From: Quillaja saponaria
Lineage: Eukaryota > Streptophyta > Magnoliopsida > Fabales > Quillajaceae
Length of the DNA stretch: 64,000 bases
NCBI GenBank assembly: GCA_029379385.1
Contig: CM055617.1
Coordinates: 12,681,532-12,745,531 of the forward strand
Reading direction: 5' to 3'
The notes beneath the pieces are model-generated. The model ran no database searches. It was not told where the DNA came from and worked only from the letters and a program-made list of their open reading frames with translations. Both the position numbers and the translations under genes were made by a program. How positions within the stretch are numbered: position 1 is the first letter of the stretch; each line of letters begins with the position of its first letter. Of this stretch, positions 23,560 through 34,666 are shown in pieces.

Positions 23560-26500
23560 TGTCACACCCCTCACGGAGGTATGACTGACTGAAGGAGTGG
23601 ATAATGAAACCTTCGTAACCCTAACTTTACGACAACTGAACGCATAGCATTTATTGAAAATTTCGGCAAAGATTCCTCATAAGGTGAAACATGCCCAAAA
23701 ATATATACAGATAATCTTTTTTTTTTTTTTTCACAACAACAAAGTCAACGAGGAGCTCCGCTCCGTCCAGATAAAAAATTAATTAAACACAAAGTCCCAC
23801 AACTCAAACTTCATAAACCAAGCCCTAAAGTGACTGCAAATTCTCCATCCCATGGCTTCAAGTAGATGATCCAAAAAGAATACATTGTCGCCAATTTCTC
23901 GACAAATCCGTTATTGATCGCTGACATTCATAGAGATCCTGTTACTAAAAATAAAATAAAATTGAAGAGTGGTGAGTCCCACAGACTCAATGAGTAGAAA
24001 ATCATACCCAAAGGGTACTAGCATCAATCACAATATAAAGAACACATATCAAATAGTTAATTTCATGTAATCACATTCATGTCTTGATTTAACTTTACAC
24101 ATACGTACATATAACCATTATAAAATCATACGCTATATAATTTATAAGATAGACAAAGCATATAATAAACTCAAGTTTCACGATTCAAACTAATCAAAAC
24201 ACTCAAAGCATACAAAGAGCCAACCAAGTAACCCAGTCCTGTACAACAATATCTCCCCCTACTGGGTATTTATGAGCCTGCACAACAAGTTATTATTCGT
24301 ACACAATCCATCCCACCAGGATTGAGCACTCAATTTTTTTAAAAAACTTATCAGAATCAGAATACCTCAAAATATCCTAGGTGCACCTGGATTTCAATTT
24401 TATAAGTAAAAATTATTTCGGAGAAATATTCAATTCGTTTGCCCTTATCAACCACAACTAATTTCCCATATTAAACATCATTCAAATAACTCAAATTAAG
24501 CATTATACATACTTATACTCTATAATAACACATTTATTGAAATACACATAATAATCTAGCAACCAAATAGCACATAATCCACTCATCGAATACCGATATT
24601 CATCGTTACTCCCACCTGCGTTCCTTCACGTCATTAGCTCAGCCATAAATTCTGAAGCTGCAATTAAAATTTTCAAGTATCACCTAGTTTGTCCATTTTA
24701 TAGTTATTAACTCTTAATTACGAAAATCTATAGCTTCTAAGTTTTCTACACATATATTTAAAGTTAATCCTTTTAGCCATTTTCATAACCAAGCCTAGCT
24801 ACTCTAGAATCTATTATCTCACTGTCCTTCTTTAACCAGAAGTCCGAAATATTATCTTTTAAATTTTCTTGAAGCACAACTAAAAAAAGGTCTAATACAT
24901 GGACACAGGTAGCAGTGATCTATGTTTTTGTGAATACTTATTAAATATACAAGTCTTTTGATTTTGTTTTCTAAAAGACTATTTCATTCTTTAATTATAA
25001 AGCATTTTCCTTTTAGACTACAAGGATGTGGGTGAAATTTAAGAAAATAAGGCCTTAATCTCATTTAGCCTTCTATTGTCTCCTCTATTTTTGAGCAACT
25101 AAGCCTAAAACAAGAAGCAATTAAAAAGCTATTTTGTAAACTCAACTCCTTATTGAAAGCCTCAAGCAATCCATTCTTCAAATGTTCAATCTCAAACCCA
25201 ACTCATTTTAATCCTATATATACATAATGCCCACATACCCAAAATGGAAGTTAGACAGACTTTAAATTGTTTCTGTATTTTAACCTAAAATGCAATCCAT
25301 ATCAAAAGCTTTTAATGATTGGATGATACAACTTATGAAGAGGAAAGCAAGGAAATAAATATGCTGAAAAGAAAAGTTCTTTTAACCTATGACACTTTGG
25401 AAAGTGAAATATGTTGAGAACAGTTAGAAGAATATGTTCCTCACACTACTCAATCTTCAATTTAAAAATAGTTTGTCATTCCATGTTAAGGAGGACGTTT
25501 TTTAGATGCTTTTATAGCCATACCAAACATGGCTTTCTTATTCTAACATTAAGGAGTTCATTACTTAACTATAACACCATCTTTGTGAAAATGACAATAT
25601 GAATCCTAGATTGAAACTACTAGGGCTAACAATGAGATTTCTATTTATACATAAAAAAAATAACTTATTCTTAACTGTTTGCAGATAAGTTTTAAGCAAG
25701 TATTGAAATAAAAGAATATTAATAAGTTATTTCTCAATTGCATTTTCATTCTAGAAAATTAAACTACTAAAAATACTAAATTTTTTTTTGGACACTCTAC
25801 TATAATGGTCATTGATCATTCTTCTTTCTTTCTAATAGAACACAAAAGAAACATAAAACAGTATTAACCTTGATTGAGAAGAAAAACTAAGAATAACAGA
25901 AGAGAAAATTGGTGTAAAGCCACAAGAATGATATTTCTAGATGGGTAGAGATAGTAACTTCTTAATTTCCACAAATTCCTAGTTTTTGATATGTCAATAA
26001 ATCAAACAATGGCCAATTAATAGCAATAACAAATAACAATCAATGTGGTAGATAGTTCACACTATACTTTTTACTTCTATAAGCAGTCAGCGTAAGAATG
26101 AACAACTCTCAAAATGAAACACCCTTAAGAATGTTCAACTACAATCCAGTGTAATGCCAGCAAGATCCTTCTAAAATTTTAAGTCCAAGTTATAGTGTCT
26201 AGTCACTATCACCACTAAAAGAAAACCAAACAATACAGAGAAGTTTATCTTCATACATAGTAAGCTAGAAGTTACAAAAATTCATTAGTCCCGAAGCACA
26301 TCTAATAGTAGTGACTTTAAAACTAGTAAGAATTTAAGCTCTGAGTTTAAGCACCTTAGCTAAAAGGGGAGTGAGAAAAAGTACCAACAGGAAGTTGTAT
26401 TGCAGAGACCGTGAGAACAAGTATGTAGCGGTAGAAGAGTGTTCTTTCGAACTCTGAACCTCCTCATTTGTCTCCTTTCTGCTTCCATAGTTTCATTCCC

Positions 26501-26903
26501 TACCTCGTTGTTCAACCTCTTTCTCTCATTTTCGTTTTAATGACAATTAGGCAAGTGGGAGGAGAAGACCACCACGACACCGTTTTATTTACCACTTTAC
26601 TGCTCTTTCCTTGCTTCACTAGTGAAATTTCACTCAAGAAGCTCACACCACCAAGGAGAGGAAGCCACACACGACAAAGGAGAAAGAAAATGATCTTTCA
26701 CTCTCGGATGCCCTAAGGAAAAACAAGGGAAGTCTAGAACAAGATGTGAGGCGGTGGAGGAGATAAAAAAAAAAAAAACATGGGAAGTGAGTTCAAGAAA
26801 AAAGGAAGCAGGAAAGGAAATAAAAGGTAAAGAAAAATAAAACAAAAATTTAAAAAGTAGAGTCAAAGTCAACTTATGAGTTTGTGGGGGAGTTTAATCC
26901 TAT

Positions 26904-26974
<71 letters not shown>

Positions 26975-27084
26975 TATCAATTTTTCTTCCACTTTATTTT
27001 ATTTGATTCACAATTTTATTTAATTTACAACAATAAGTTATACACAAATTTTTAAAACGAATACTAGGATATAGGGTTATAACA
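23560..27084 (-). mobile_element. Long LTR (Ty3/gypsy family), minus orientation
   Basis: Left end TGTCACACCCCTCACGGAGG and right end ATAGGGTTATAACA (minus strand TGTTATAACCCTAT), so both ends are intact; length about 3.5 kb. The flanks (atagt and tgaga) do not form a target duplication. The sequence right of it is plus-strand gypsy polyprotein, not the inside of a minus-strand element. It is therefore probably a rearranged copy. Open stretches inside (for example 26468-26716) have no family similarity. Confidence 0.7.
26903..26976. repeat. Hexanucleotide (ATACAT)n tandem repeat
   Basis: About 12 copies of tatacа-type hexamers (catata/tacata phase) lie near the 5' end of the minus-strand LTR. 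The neighbouring LTR copies have different simple repeats at the matching point. Confidence 0.9.
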
Positions 27085-27138
27085 TGAGAAATTATATTGC
27101 TATTTATTTAATTTATTAAAATATTTGTTATTTTGTTG

Positions 27139-28400
27139 AAGCTATAAAAGCAGCACAAGTGGTTGATCCAAAAGTGGGTGATAAGAAAGTTAAGTGTGAT
27201 CAGGGTGTTATTAATGACTTCAGGATAGATAATAAAAGAATATTGAGGTATCGTGATTAGATTGTGGTGCCATATGATTCGGAGTTAAGGAGGAAAATTC
27301 TTGAAGCAGCTTTTTGTTTGTCATATGTCATGCATCTTAGTTCTTCTAAAATGTACCAGGACTTGAGAAAATTTTATTGGTGGAAGGTATGAAGAAAGAT
27401 GTTACTGATTTTGTTTCTAGGTGCCTTGTGTGCCAACAGGTGAAAGCGGAACATTAGAAACCTATAAGGCTGTTGCAAAAGTTGGACATTCCGTAGTGGA
27501 AGTGGAAAAAAGTTACTATAGACTTTGTATCAGGACTTCCTAAGACTCTTAGGGGTTTTGATTATATTTGGGTAATTGTAGATCGTCTGACAAAGTCTGT
27601 ACATTTTCTTCCTGTAAAGACTACTTACTCAGCACATCAGTGTGCAAAGTTGTATTTAGACGAGATTGTTTCATTACATGGAGTACCAATTTCTATTATT
27701 TCTGACGGTGGTACTTAGTTTACTGCTGCGTTATGAAAATATTTTTAGGTGGCTCTTAGTACTCAGTTATTGTTCAGTACAGCTTTTCATCCTTAAACTA
27801 ATGAGTAATCCGAGCGAACTATACAAACTTTAGAGGATATATTGCGAGCCTAGTGTTATGGATTTTGAAGGTAGTTAGGATTAGCATCTTTCACTAATGG
27901 AGTTTGCTTATAATAATAGCTATCATAATAGCATTCAGGATAGCACCATTTGAAACATTGTATTGTAGGAATTGTCGATCTCTAGTTAGATGGTTTGAGA
28001 CAGGCAAGCATTGATTGTTGGGGCCATAATTGATTTAGGACACGGTGGAGAAGGTTCAAGTGCTTCGTGATAGATTATGACAACTTAATACAAACAGCTC
28101 AAAGCTGACAGAAGTCGTATGCTGATAACAGTAGGAGGCAGTTAGAATTTGAAGTAGATGATCACGTGTTTCTGAAGATTTCTTCTTTTAAGGGTACTAT
28201 AAGATTCGGTAAAAGGGGAAAACTGAGTCTGAGATTCACGGGACCTTTTCAGATCCTGAATAGGGTTGAAACAGTGGTATACAAGCTAGCATTACCCTCG
28301 GATTTGGATAGGGTGCATCCAGTATTTCATATATCAATGCTTCAAAAGTATTTTCCAGATGAATCACATATTTTACGAATTCAAGAGGTGTAAGTTGACA
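27139..28400 (+). pseudogene. Ty3/gypsy RNase H-end, integrase and C-terminal domain remnant
   Basis: Plus-strand reading gives the integrase zinc-binding segment (MHLSSSKMYQDL, then CLVCQQVK), the catalytic core start (TIDFVSGLPK, YIWVIVDRLTKSVHFLPV), the second catalytic aspartate (IISDGGT) and the ERTIQTLED region. The integrase C-terminal part lies in an open frame at 28166-28393 (GPFQILNRV, HPVFHISMLQKYFPD). Many stops, including one straight after IISDGGT, kill it. Gag, protease and RT are absent. It runs into the LTR at 28643 with a purine-rich tract (ttttaaggagata) between. Confidence 0.85.
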
Positions 28401-28642
28401 AGGATTTGACGTGCAAGGAGAAACTTACAGAAATCATTGATAGACAAATCCGTAAATTTTGATCAAAGGTTATTCCTTCGGTAAAAGTTATATGACAACA
28501 TCATAGAGAACAAGAAGCCACTTGGGAATCCGAGAATAAAATGAAACAACGCTCTCCATATTTATTTGAATAATCCATGTAAACGATATACCCTTATAAC
28601 TCTCCATTAAAAATTTGGGACAAATTTCTTTTAAGGAGATAC

Positions 28643-28743
28643 TGTTATAACTCGATAATCTAACGTACATGTTAGGATATGGTACATAAATTGTCGTAAT
28701 TATATAAATAATAAATTTTCTTGAAACAAATTAAAGTAAGAAA

Positions 28744-28785
<42 letters not shown>

Positions 28786-30792
28786 CTATATGTATAAGGA
28801 AATTAAAGTTACCACCTTATTGGGTGTTTTGGATATAGATTTTTATATCATGTAAATGGTATTAATAAATAAATTAAGGTATATGTTTATATTATAAGTT
28901 AGAAACTAATGATTTTAAATAAATGCACATAAATATATATACTTAATTAAATTAATTTAAGCCACATAAGTTAAAGCTTTTAACTAGTGGACCAAATACT
29001 ATAATTATTTTACTTATTTCCTTCTCTTACTCTTAATTGGTTCCACAGCCTTTCTCATAAGTTTGTTACTGAGCCTTTAGTTTCTCTTCTCCTTCCTCAC
29101 CAACTTCAATTCTTAAGTAGGAGCTGTCCAAAATTCTGGTGATTTCCTCTTGTTTTGGATGTTGTCAAGGTGTCAATTCAGCTTTTGATAATGGGAATTG
29201 GATGTAGGTTGGCGTCAAGGGTGTGACTTTGGGTACGGGTGGCATAAGAGTACAGTAGTGTTCTACTTTCATCTTTTGGGTTGAGTTTAGAAGGTAATTC
29301 TTGCACTCTTAGGGAAATATGAGAAGGCATGGAGTACAACAATGGGCCTTGTGTGATATGGGAAAATGATTATAGCTGGATGAATGATGGAAATACAATT
29401 AGATTAAGTTATATGTTTATTAGATTATTAAAAGTGAATTATAGTAAGTAGAAGAATTGAAATTATAAATCAAGAATTCATGGTAAAGAATCTATAAATA
29501 CAAATCAAATAATTGCATATAAGTAATAAAATAAAAGTGTATAGTTTAAGTTTAGATGGAAGTTAAAGAGTTGGTTAAGTGAGTTAAATTATAGCTCTTT
29601 CAAACTTAGTCTAGAACATGAAATAAATAAATGAATAAATAGTAATAATAATAATAATTAAGATTCAAGTAAATTAATACAAAAAGAAGAAGAAAAAAGT
29701 TAAGGTCATATGTTAAAAAGTTTTGAGGAATGAACTGTTAATAAGAATAATAAGGATAATTATATAAATTCAAGAATCGTAGAATTAATCTTAAGAGGGT
29801 TATAGTGAATAATATACGAATTAATGATTTTCACCATTGGATCGTGCTGAGGATATTTCGACACCATCGCAGGCTAGATGGACTGACAAATCCCATCTTT
29901 GAGCCTAGTGAGTGAATTATGTGCACTTTGGTTACCAGATTATTAGGTGACGTTGTATGTGTATGTGAATAAATGTGCTATATTTAAAAATAAGTGCAAT
30001 ATTTTAGTGATTTGTTTGATATTGCTTGTGATTGATAAGTGCCAACAAAGTAAAAAAATTTCTAAAAAGTGATTTTTATTTCTGGATTTGAAATTTAGGT
30101 GCACCTAGAATATTCTGATTTGAAATTCTGTGATATTCTGATTCTGATAAATATTTTTAAAAGTTGAGTGCTCAGCCTCGGTAGGATAGATTATGTAAGG
30201 AGAATTAATATGTTGTGTGGGGGTATAAATGCTCGGTGAAGGGTGATACTGTTGTGCGGGGCTGAGTTACTCGTTGGCCCTTTGTTTATTTGTAAGCTTG
30301 GATTGCTTTGTATGATTTGGTTGTTATGTTGAAAAGTGTGACATATGTGAATCGTGATTGTATGAGAATTATAAGTACGTATGTGTACCATTAAATTTAG
30401 ACATGAGATTAATTAATGGTATATGTGGTGTGATGCTGGTACCCTCAAGGTACATGGTTTGCTCACTGAGTTCTTGTGACTCGTTCTTTTCTTTGTTGTT
30501 GTTTTTTTTAGTTTTACGAAAACATTAGTTCGTCGTGTCAGAATTTGTTACTTGTCGACTACTGCTGCGGTAAGGTATATCTCTGAAATTCGCACACTTG
30601 AGGTTTCAGGGACGACACTTGCAGTCACTTTAGGTGTTATGCATTATTATTATATATACTGAAATAACATGGTGATTATCCATAAGTAATTTCTTTAAGA
30701 GTCAGAGCTGTACAATACATAAGTATTTAGGGTTATAGGGGTGTGATTATCCATTCCTCCAGCCTATCATACCTTTATTTGAGGGTGTGACA
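28643..30792 (+). mobile_element. LTR (Ty3/gypsy family, shorter form) flanked by integrase on one side and a primer-binding site on the other
   Basis: Starts TGTTATAACTCG directly after the purine-rich tract that follows the integrase remnant, and ends GGGTGTGACA. Just downstream is a tRNA-iMet type primer-binding site. It thus acts as 3' LTR of the left piece and 5' LTR of the right piece. This copy links the long-LTR family to Ty3/gypsy coding sequence. Confidence 0.78.
28746..28784. repeat. (TA)n microsatellite within the LTR
   Basis: About 19 perfect AT dinucleotides near the LTR start. Confidence 0.88.
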
Positions 30793-30795
30793 AGT

Positions 30796-30807
30796 TGGTA
30801 TCAGAGC
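30796..30807 (+). other. Ty3/gypsy primer-binding site
   Basis: The sequence TGGTATCAGAGC is the exact plant tRNA-iMet complementary site, three bases after the LTR end. Only about 150 bp of leader follows (to about 30955) before unrelated AT-rich sequence. Confidence 0.85.
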
Positions 30808-30960
30808 ATGGTTAAGGGTTCATGACTGCAAGTACGAGATGTATTGCTTTGTTGGCATATGTAACCTGGGATGTATTTGGACTTAGTTATGCGTTCCAAT
30901 TCGTCCTAAAACTTCAAGTTACGATTTATTCAAGACACTGTCTTTTGCTTTATCTTATAA

Positions 30961-31634
30961 ATGTATATTAAAAAAATTCAGAAATTTATAAATTATGTGA
31001 CATTTTTATTACTTTACCTATTCAGGGATATTTTTGTTATTTTAGTATAATTTTAATTTCATTTCATGTTTTAGAATTTCATAGAAAATAAATAAATGGA
31101 ATGTAATGACTATTTCTCATTGATACTACCAAATAATATATTAGAATGAACACTCCATTCCACAACATTCTATTCCCTTTACCATTCTTATTCTGTAAAA
31201 AGCATTTATGCTTACCAAACTTAAGTATAGTTTTTATTCCATATAAGAGAATTGATTTTCATTTAAAATGAAATGAATTTTTATTTTTATTTTATTCCAA
31301 ACACACTGAAAGAGTGTTCCATTAACGGAACCAAGGTTTTAGCACCAAAAATATTTCATTAATTAAGATATAATGAAAAGTAAATATTAGGTGTATAGAG
31401 GAAAAATATCTCTTACATGTATAACTCCATAATAAAATCACAATTTTATGTTTCATATCTACTTTATATAAAAGAAGTGGCTTAATGACAAATTTTTTTT
31501 CATTTTTAAATATCTTCTATAAAATTTTTCATTTTCTTTCTTAACTCTAATTTTACTTAAATAACTTTTTAATAGTGATAGCATTGTTTCCTTTTTTTTC
31601 TCCATCTTAATAGAAATAAGTTTGAAATTATTTT
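30961..31634. other. AT-rich non-coding spacer with two repeated segments
   Basis: The part 30961-31140 resembles 23365-23559. The part 31480-31634 resembles 61560-61720 (shared core: tagcattgtttcc, with tctataaaatttttca upstream). No gene is visible. The next LTR starts at 31635 inside the second repeated segment. Confidence 0.5.
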
Positions 31635-33610
31635 TGTCACACCTCTCACTAGAGGCATGACTGGCCAGAAGAATGGTAACCAAACCTCCGTAACATTGAC
31701 TCAAAACAAAGATCCAAACAAAGAAACAACTATGACTCTTGGTCAACTAATGAATAAAACTAAAAATTTATAAAACAAAAGTTAACGGTAAAAATTTGTT
31801 GACAGAAACAAATCACAACTTACTGAAAATTTTGGTAGAGGTTCCTTGCAATATGGAACATGCCTTAAAATACAAACCTATAAAACTCGAATTCTTACAC
31901 AACTACAACACAAAAACAACAAGAAGCTCCTCTTGATCCACATCATAAACAAGACAAATACTATATTATGACATCATGCAAAATTAAACACCCCACAGTT
32001 TTAATGTGACTACAAATCTTCATCCTTGCCTTCAAGTATAAGATTCTGAAGAATACTTTGTCATTAAATCCTCAATAAACCCTGTATCAGTGGTTAACTT
32101 CCTCCGAGGTCCTGTTACTAAAAAAAAAAAAATTAATAAATCGAGGGGTGAGTCCTACAGACTCCGTGAGTGGTAAACATACCTAAAGAGTACTAGCATC
32201 ACTCAAAGCACATATGTCATTTAATTTCAAGTAGCAGTATTCATATCTTAAATTAATAGCACACTCACGTAATTGTAAGTCTCATAAAGCCATGATTCAT
32301 GCGTTTCACAACATATATATATATATATATATCGAGCCATATATCCAAAGATCACAATTCTAAGCAATGCAATTAGAACATACAAGTAAACAAATGACCA
32401 ACAAGTATCCCAGCCCCACATAACAGCATCACCCCCTACCTGGCATTTAAGCTCCTGCACAACAGATTAATCTTCGTACATGATCCATCCTATTGGGGTT
32501 GGGCACTCAAATTAAAAAAACATTTCTCATAACCAGAATATCTTATAATTTCAAATCAGAATATCTTAGGAGCACATGGATTTCAATTTTGGAGATAAAA
32601 ATCATTTCTCAGAAAAATCTCACTTTATTGGACCTTATCAATCACAACCAATATCAAAAAAATATAATTCAAATAAATCATTGAAATACTGCACTTGTTT
32701 ACTTTCTATATATCACATCTATTCAAATATATATAATAATCTAGCCTTCAAAGGTAACAGTTAAACACTCACCGGTTTACAAATCTTGTTCGTCACTTCC
32801 TCTTGCACACTCCAGTATGTCATTAAGCCCACAAAAGGGTTCGAAACTGAAATTCTTATTTCTAAATAATACTTAGTTCATAAACGCTATTATTTAATCT
32901 TTTAATTACTAAGCTTATATATAGCAATTTATATAGGTTTTTTTATGAGAGTTTTCTATTAAGCCATTACATGTCAAGTAGTATGAATTATACTTTATGT
33001 GGTAAGGTTGATAATGAAGAAATATTTTAAATATCTTGGCAATGCATAGGATAGAAGGAAATAATTAGAAAAGATAGAAAACACTAGTGAGTTAGAGATG
33101 TCGAAATTGTCCAAACTTAGGGGTTTGGACCAGTGTTCACTCTAACAGTTATATCTTTCTTTAAGAAATTTCAAATCCAGTTTCATAAAATTTATTAAAT
33201 ACTTGACACATGTAGCTTTATAATGGTATATCATTTGAAAATTTTAGATTTATATATCAATACAGTTTATTCTTTGAAGTTACATCAAATTCTACAAAAC
33301 ACAGGATTTTGCTAGCTCTAACCTTATCTTAGTTAATTGAACATAACTTTCTCTAGTAAAAAGGAAATCTAATTCTGTTTGTTGGGTTTATTAATAGACA
33401 AGTATATCTTTTCAGATAGGTATCATATATATTATATGGATGTGTATATTAGTACAGTTAATTATTTAAAGTTTACTTCTTTTAGGCATTTCATAACCCC
33501 TTTGGATATATGTTTATTTTTACTAACGTACATAATCAAACTTAATAAAACCAAGTTAAAACATTAACTTTAGGAAGTTATAGCTTTCTTATTTAGAAAT
33601 TTTTCCTAAA
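31635..33610 (-). mobile_element. LTR fragment (Ty3/gypsy family), minus orientation
   Basis: The left end TGTCACACCTCTCACTAGAGG is intact. The section 32850-33600 matches 14330-15060 directly and 17220-17790 in reverse complement. The 5' end of the LTR (right side) is missing; similarity stops near 33610. Confidence 0.68.
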
Positions 33611-34666
33611 ATAAACCTATAACTCACATCAAAAATATAGAATGCTACCAAACAACATATCAAATATCAAAAGTTAACCAAACTCAAATCAAATCAAAAA
33701 CAGTCAAGATAGTTAATATGAAGAATAATTGATTTATTGTGTATCATAACATTCAAGTTTCACTTATAAATCAAAATAATAAAAGTAATATCAATATAAA
33801 ATACAATTTTATCATAACTAATCTTTATTATAAAATGCAAATATTTTACTAATTCTTAATACAAATAATAATTTTATAAAAAATAAATAAATTAGTTCAG
33901 ATCGATCAACCTGGCACCGGCTTTATAAATTTTTATTTATTTTGACCAATTCAACCATCAAAACAGATCTTTGATTCAACTTGATCCAATTTATCACTTG
34001 GGTGATAGTCCAACAAGTCTAATTGGCTGAGCCAATCGAGTTTTAAAAACATTAGGTCATAGTACTAGTTGTATAAAAGAGAGGGAGAGAGAGATAAGAG
34101 GTTAAGTTTGATTATTTTTATGAGTTCATAGTATAAGCAAAACATCTTTTTAACATTCATCGTGAACAAATGTATAATTATTATTTTTATATAAATAATT
34201 TATTTTGTTACTGTTGATATTATCTTTTAAAAAAATAAAAAATAAAAAAAATTTATTAGTTAAAATTGGTTAATAAAGCTTAATGGGTCCGTATTGGGTC
34301 TACGTAAGTCCAAACTAGCTGTAAAATTGTTGCTCCGGGCCCAAGCTTAAACTATTTCGCTTTGCCAGTTTGCAATTGCATTTTGCTCTTTCATATTTCC
34401 TTGTTTATTAACCATTTCATTGATCAGATGATGAAAGTTGAAGACCCAAAACAAGAAAAAGAGAATGAAAATCAGAGTTACATACAAAGCCAAAAATAAA
34501 ATAAACTAGTTATTGTAAGGTTTGAATTTGACTAGGATATATGAAAATTGATCCACTAACAATTAAAAATAAAATAAAATAAATAAATAAATATAAAACC
34601 AAAAAGAGGAAAGTAATAGAATTTAATAAAATTTGAATAGTGGGTGATTGGGTAATTTGGTTACAG
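33611..34666. other. AT-rich upstream region of receptor kinase copy 2
   Basis: No coding signal and no retroelement similarity that I can recognise. I looked for an exon with a signal peptide, which full-length relatives have at this place, and did not find one. Confidence 0.5.

Noticed and set aside
26468..26872. Overlapping open frames on both strands
   Set aside because: Inside a minus-strand LTR, low-complexity, and not conserved among LTR copies.
26903..26976. Regularly spaced short repeats considered as a CRISPR-like array
   Set aside because: A plain hexanucleotide microsatellite without spacers, in a plant genome.
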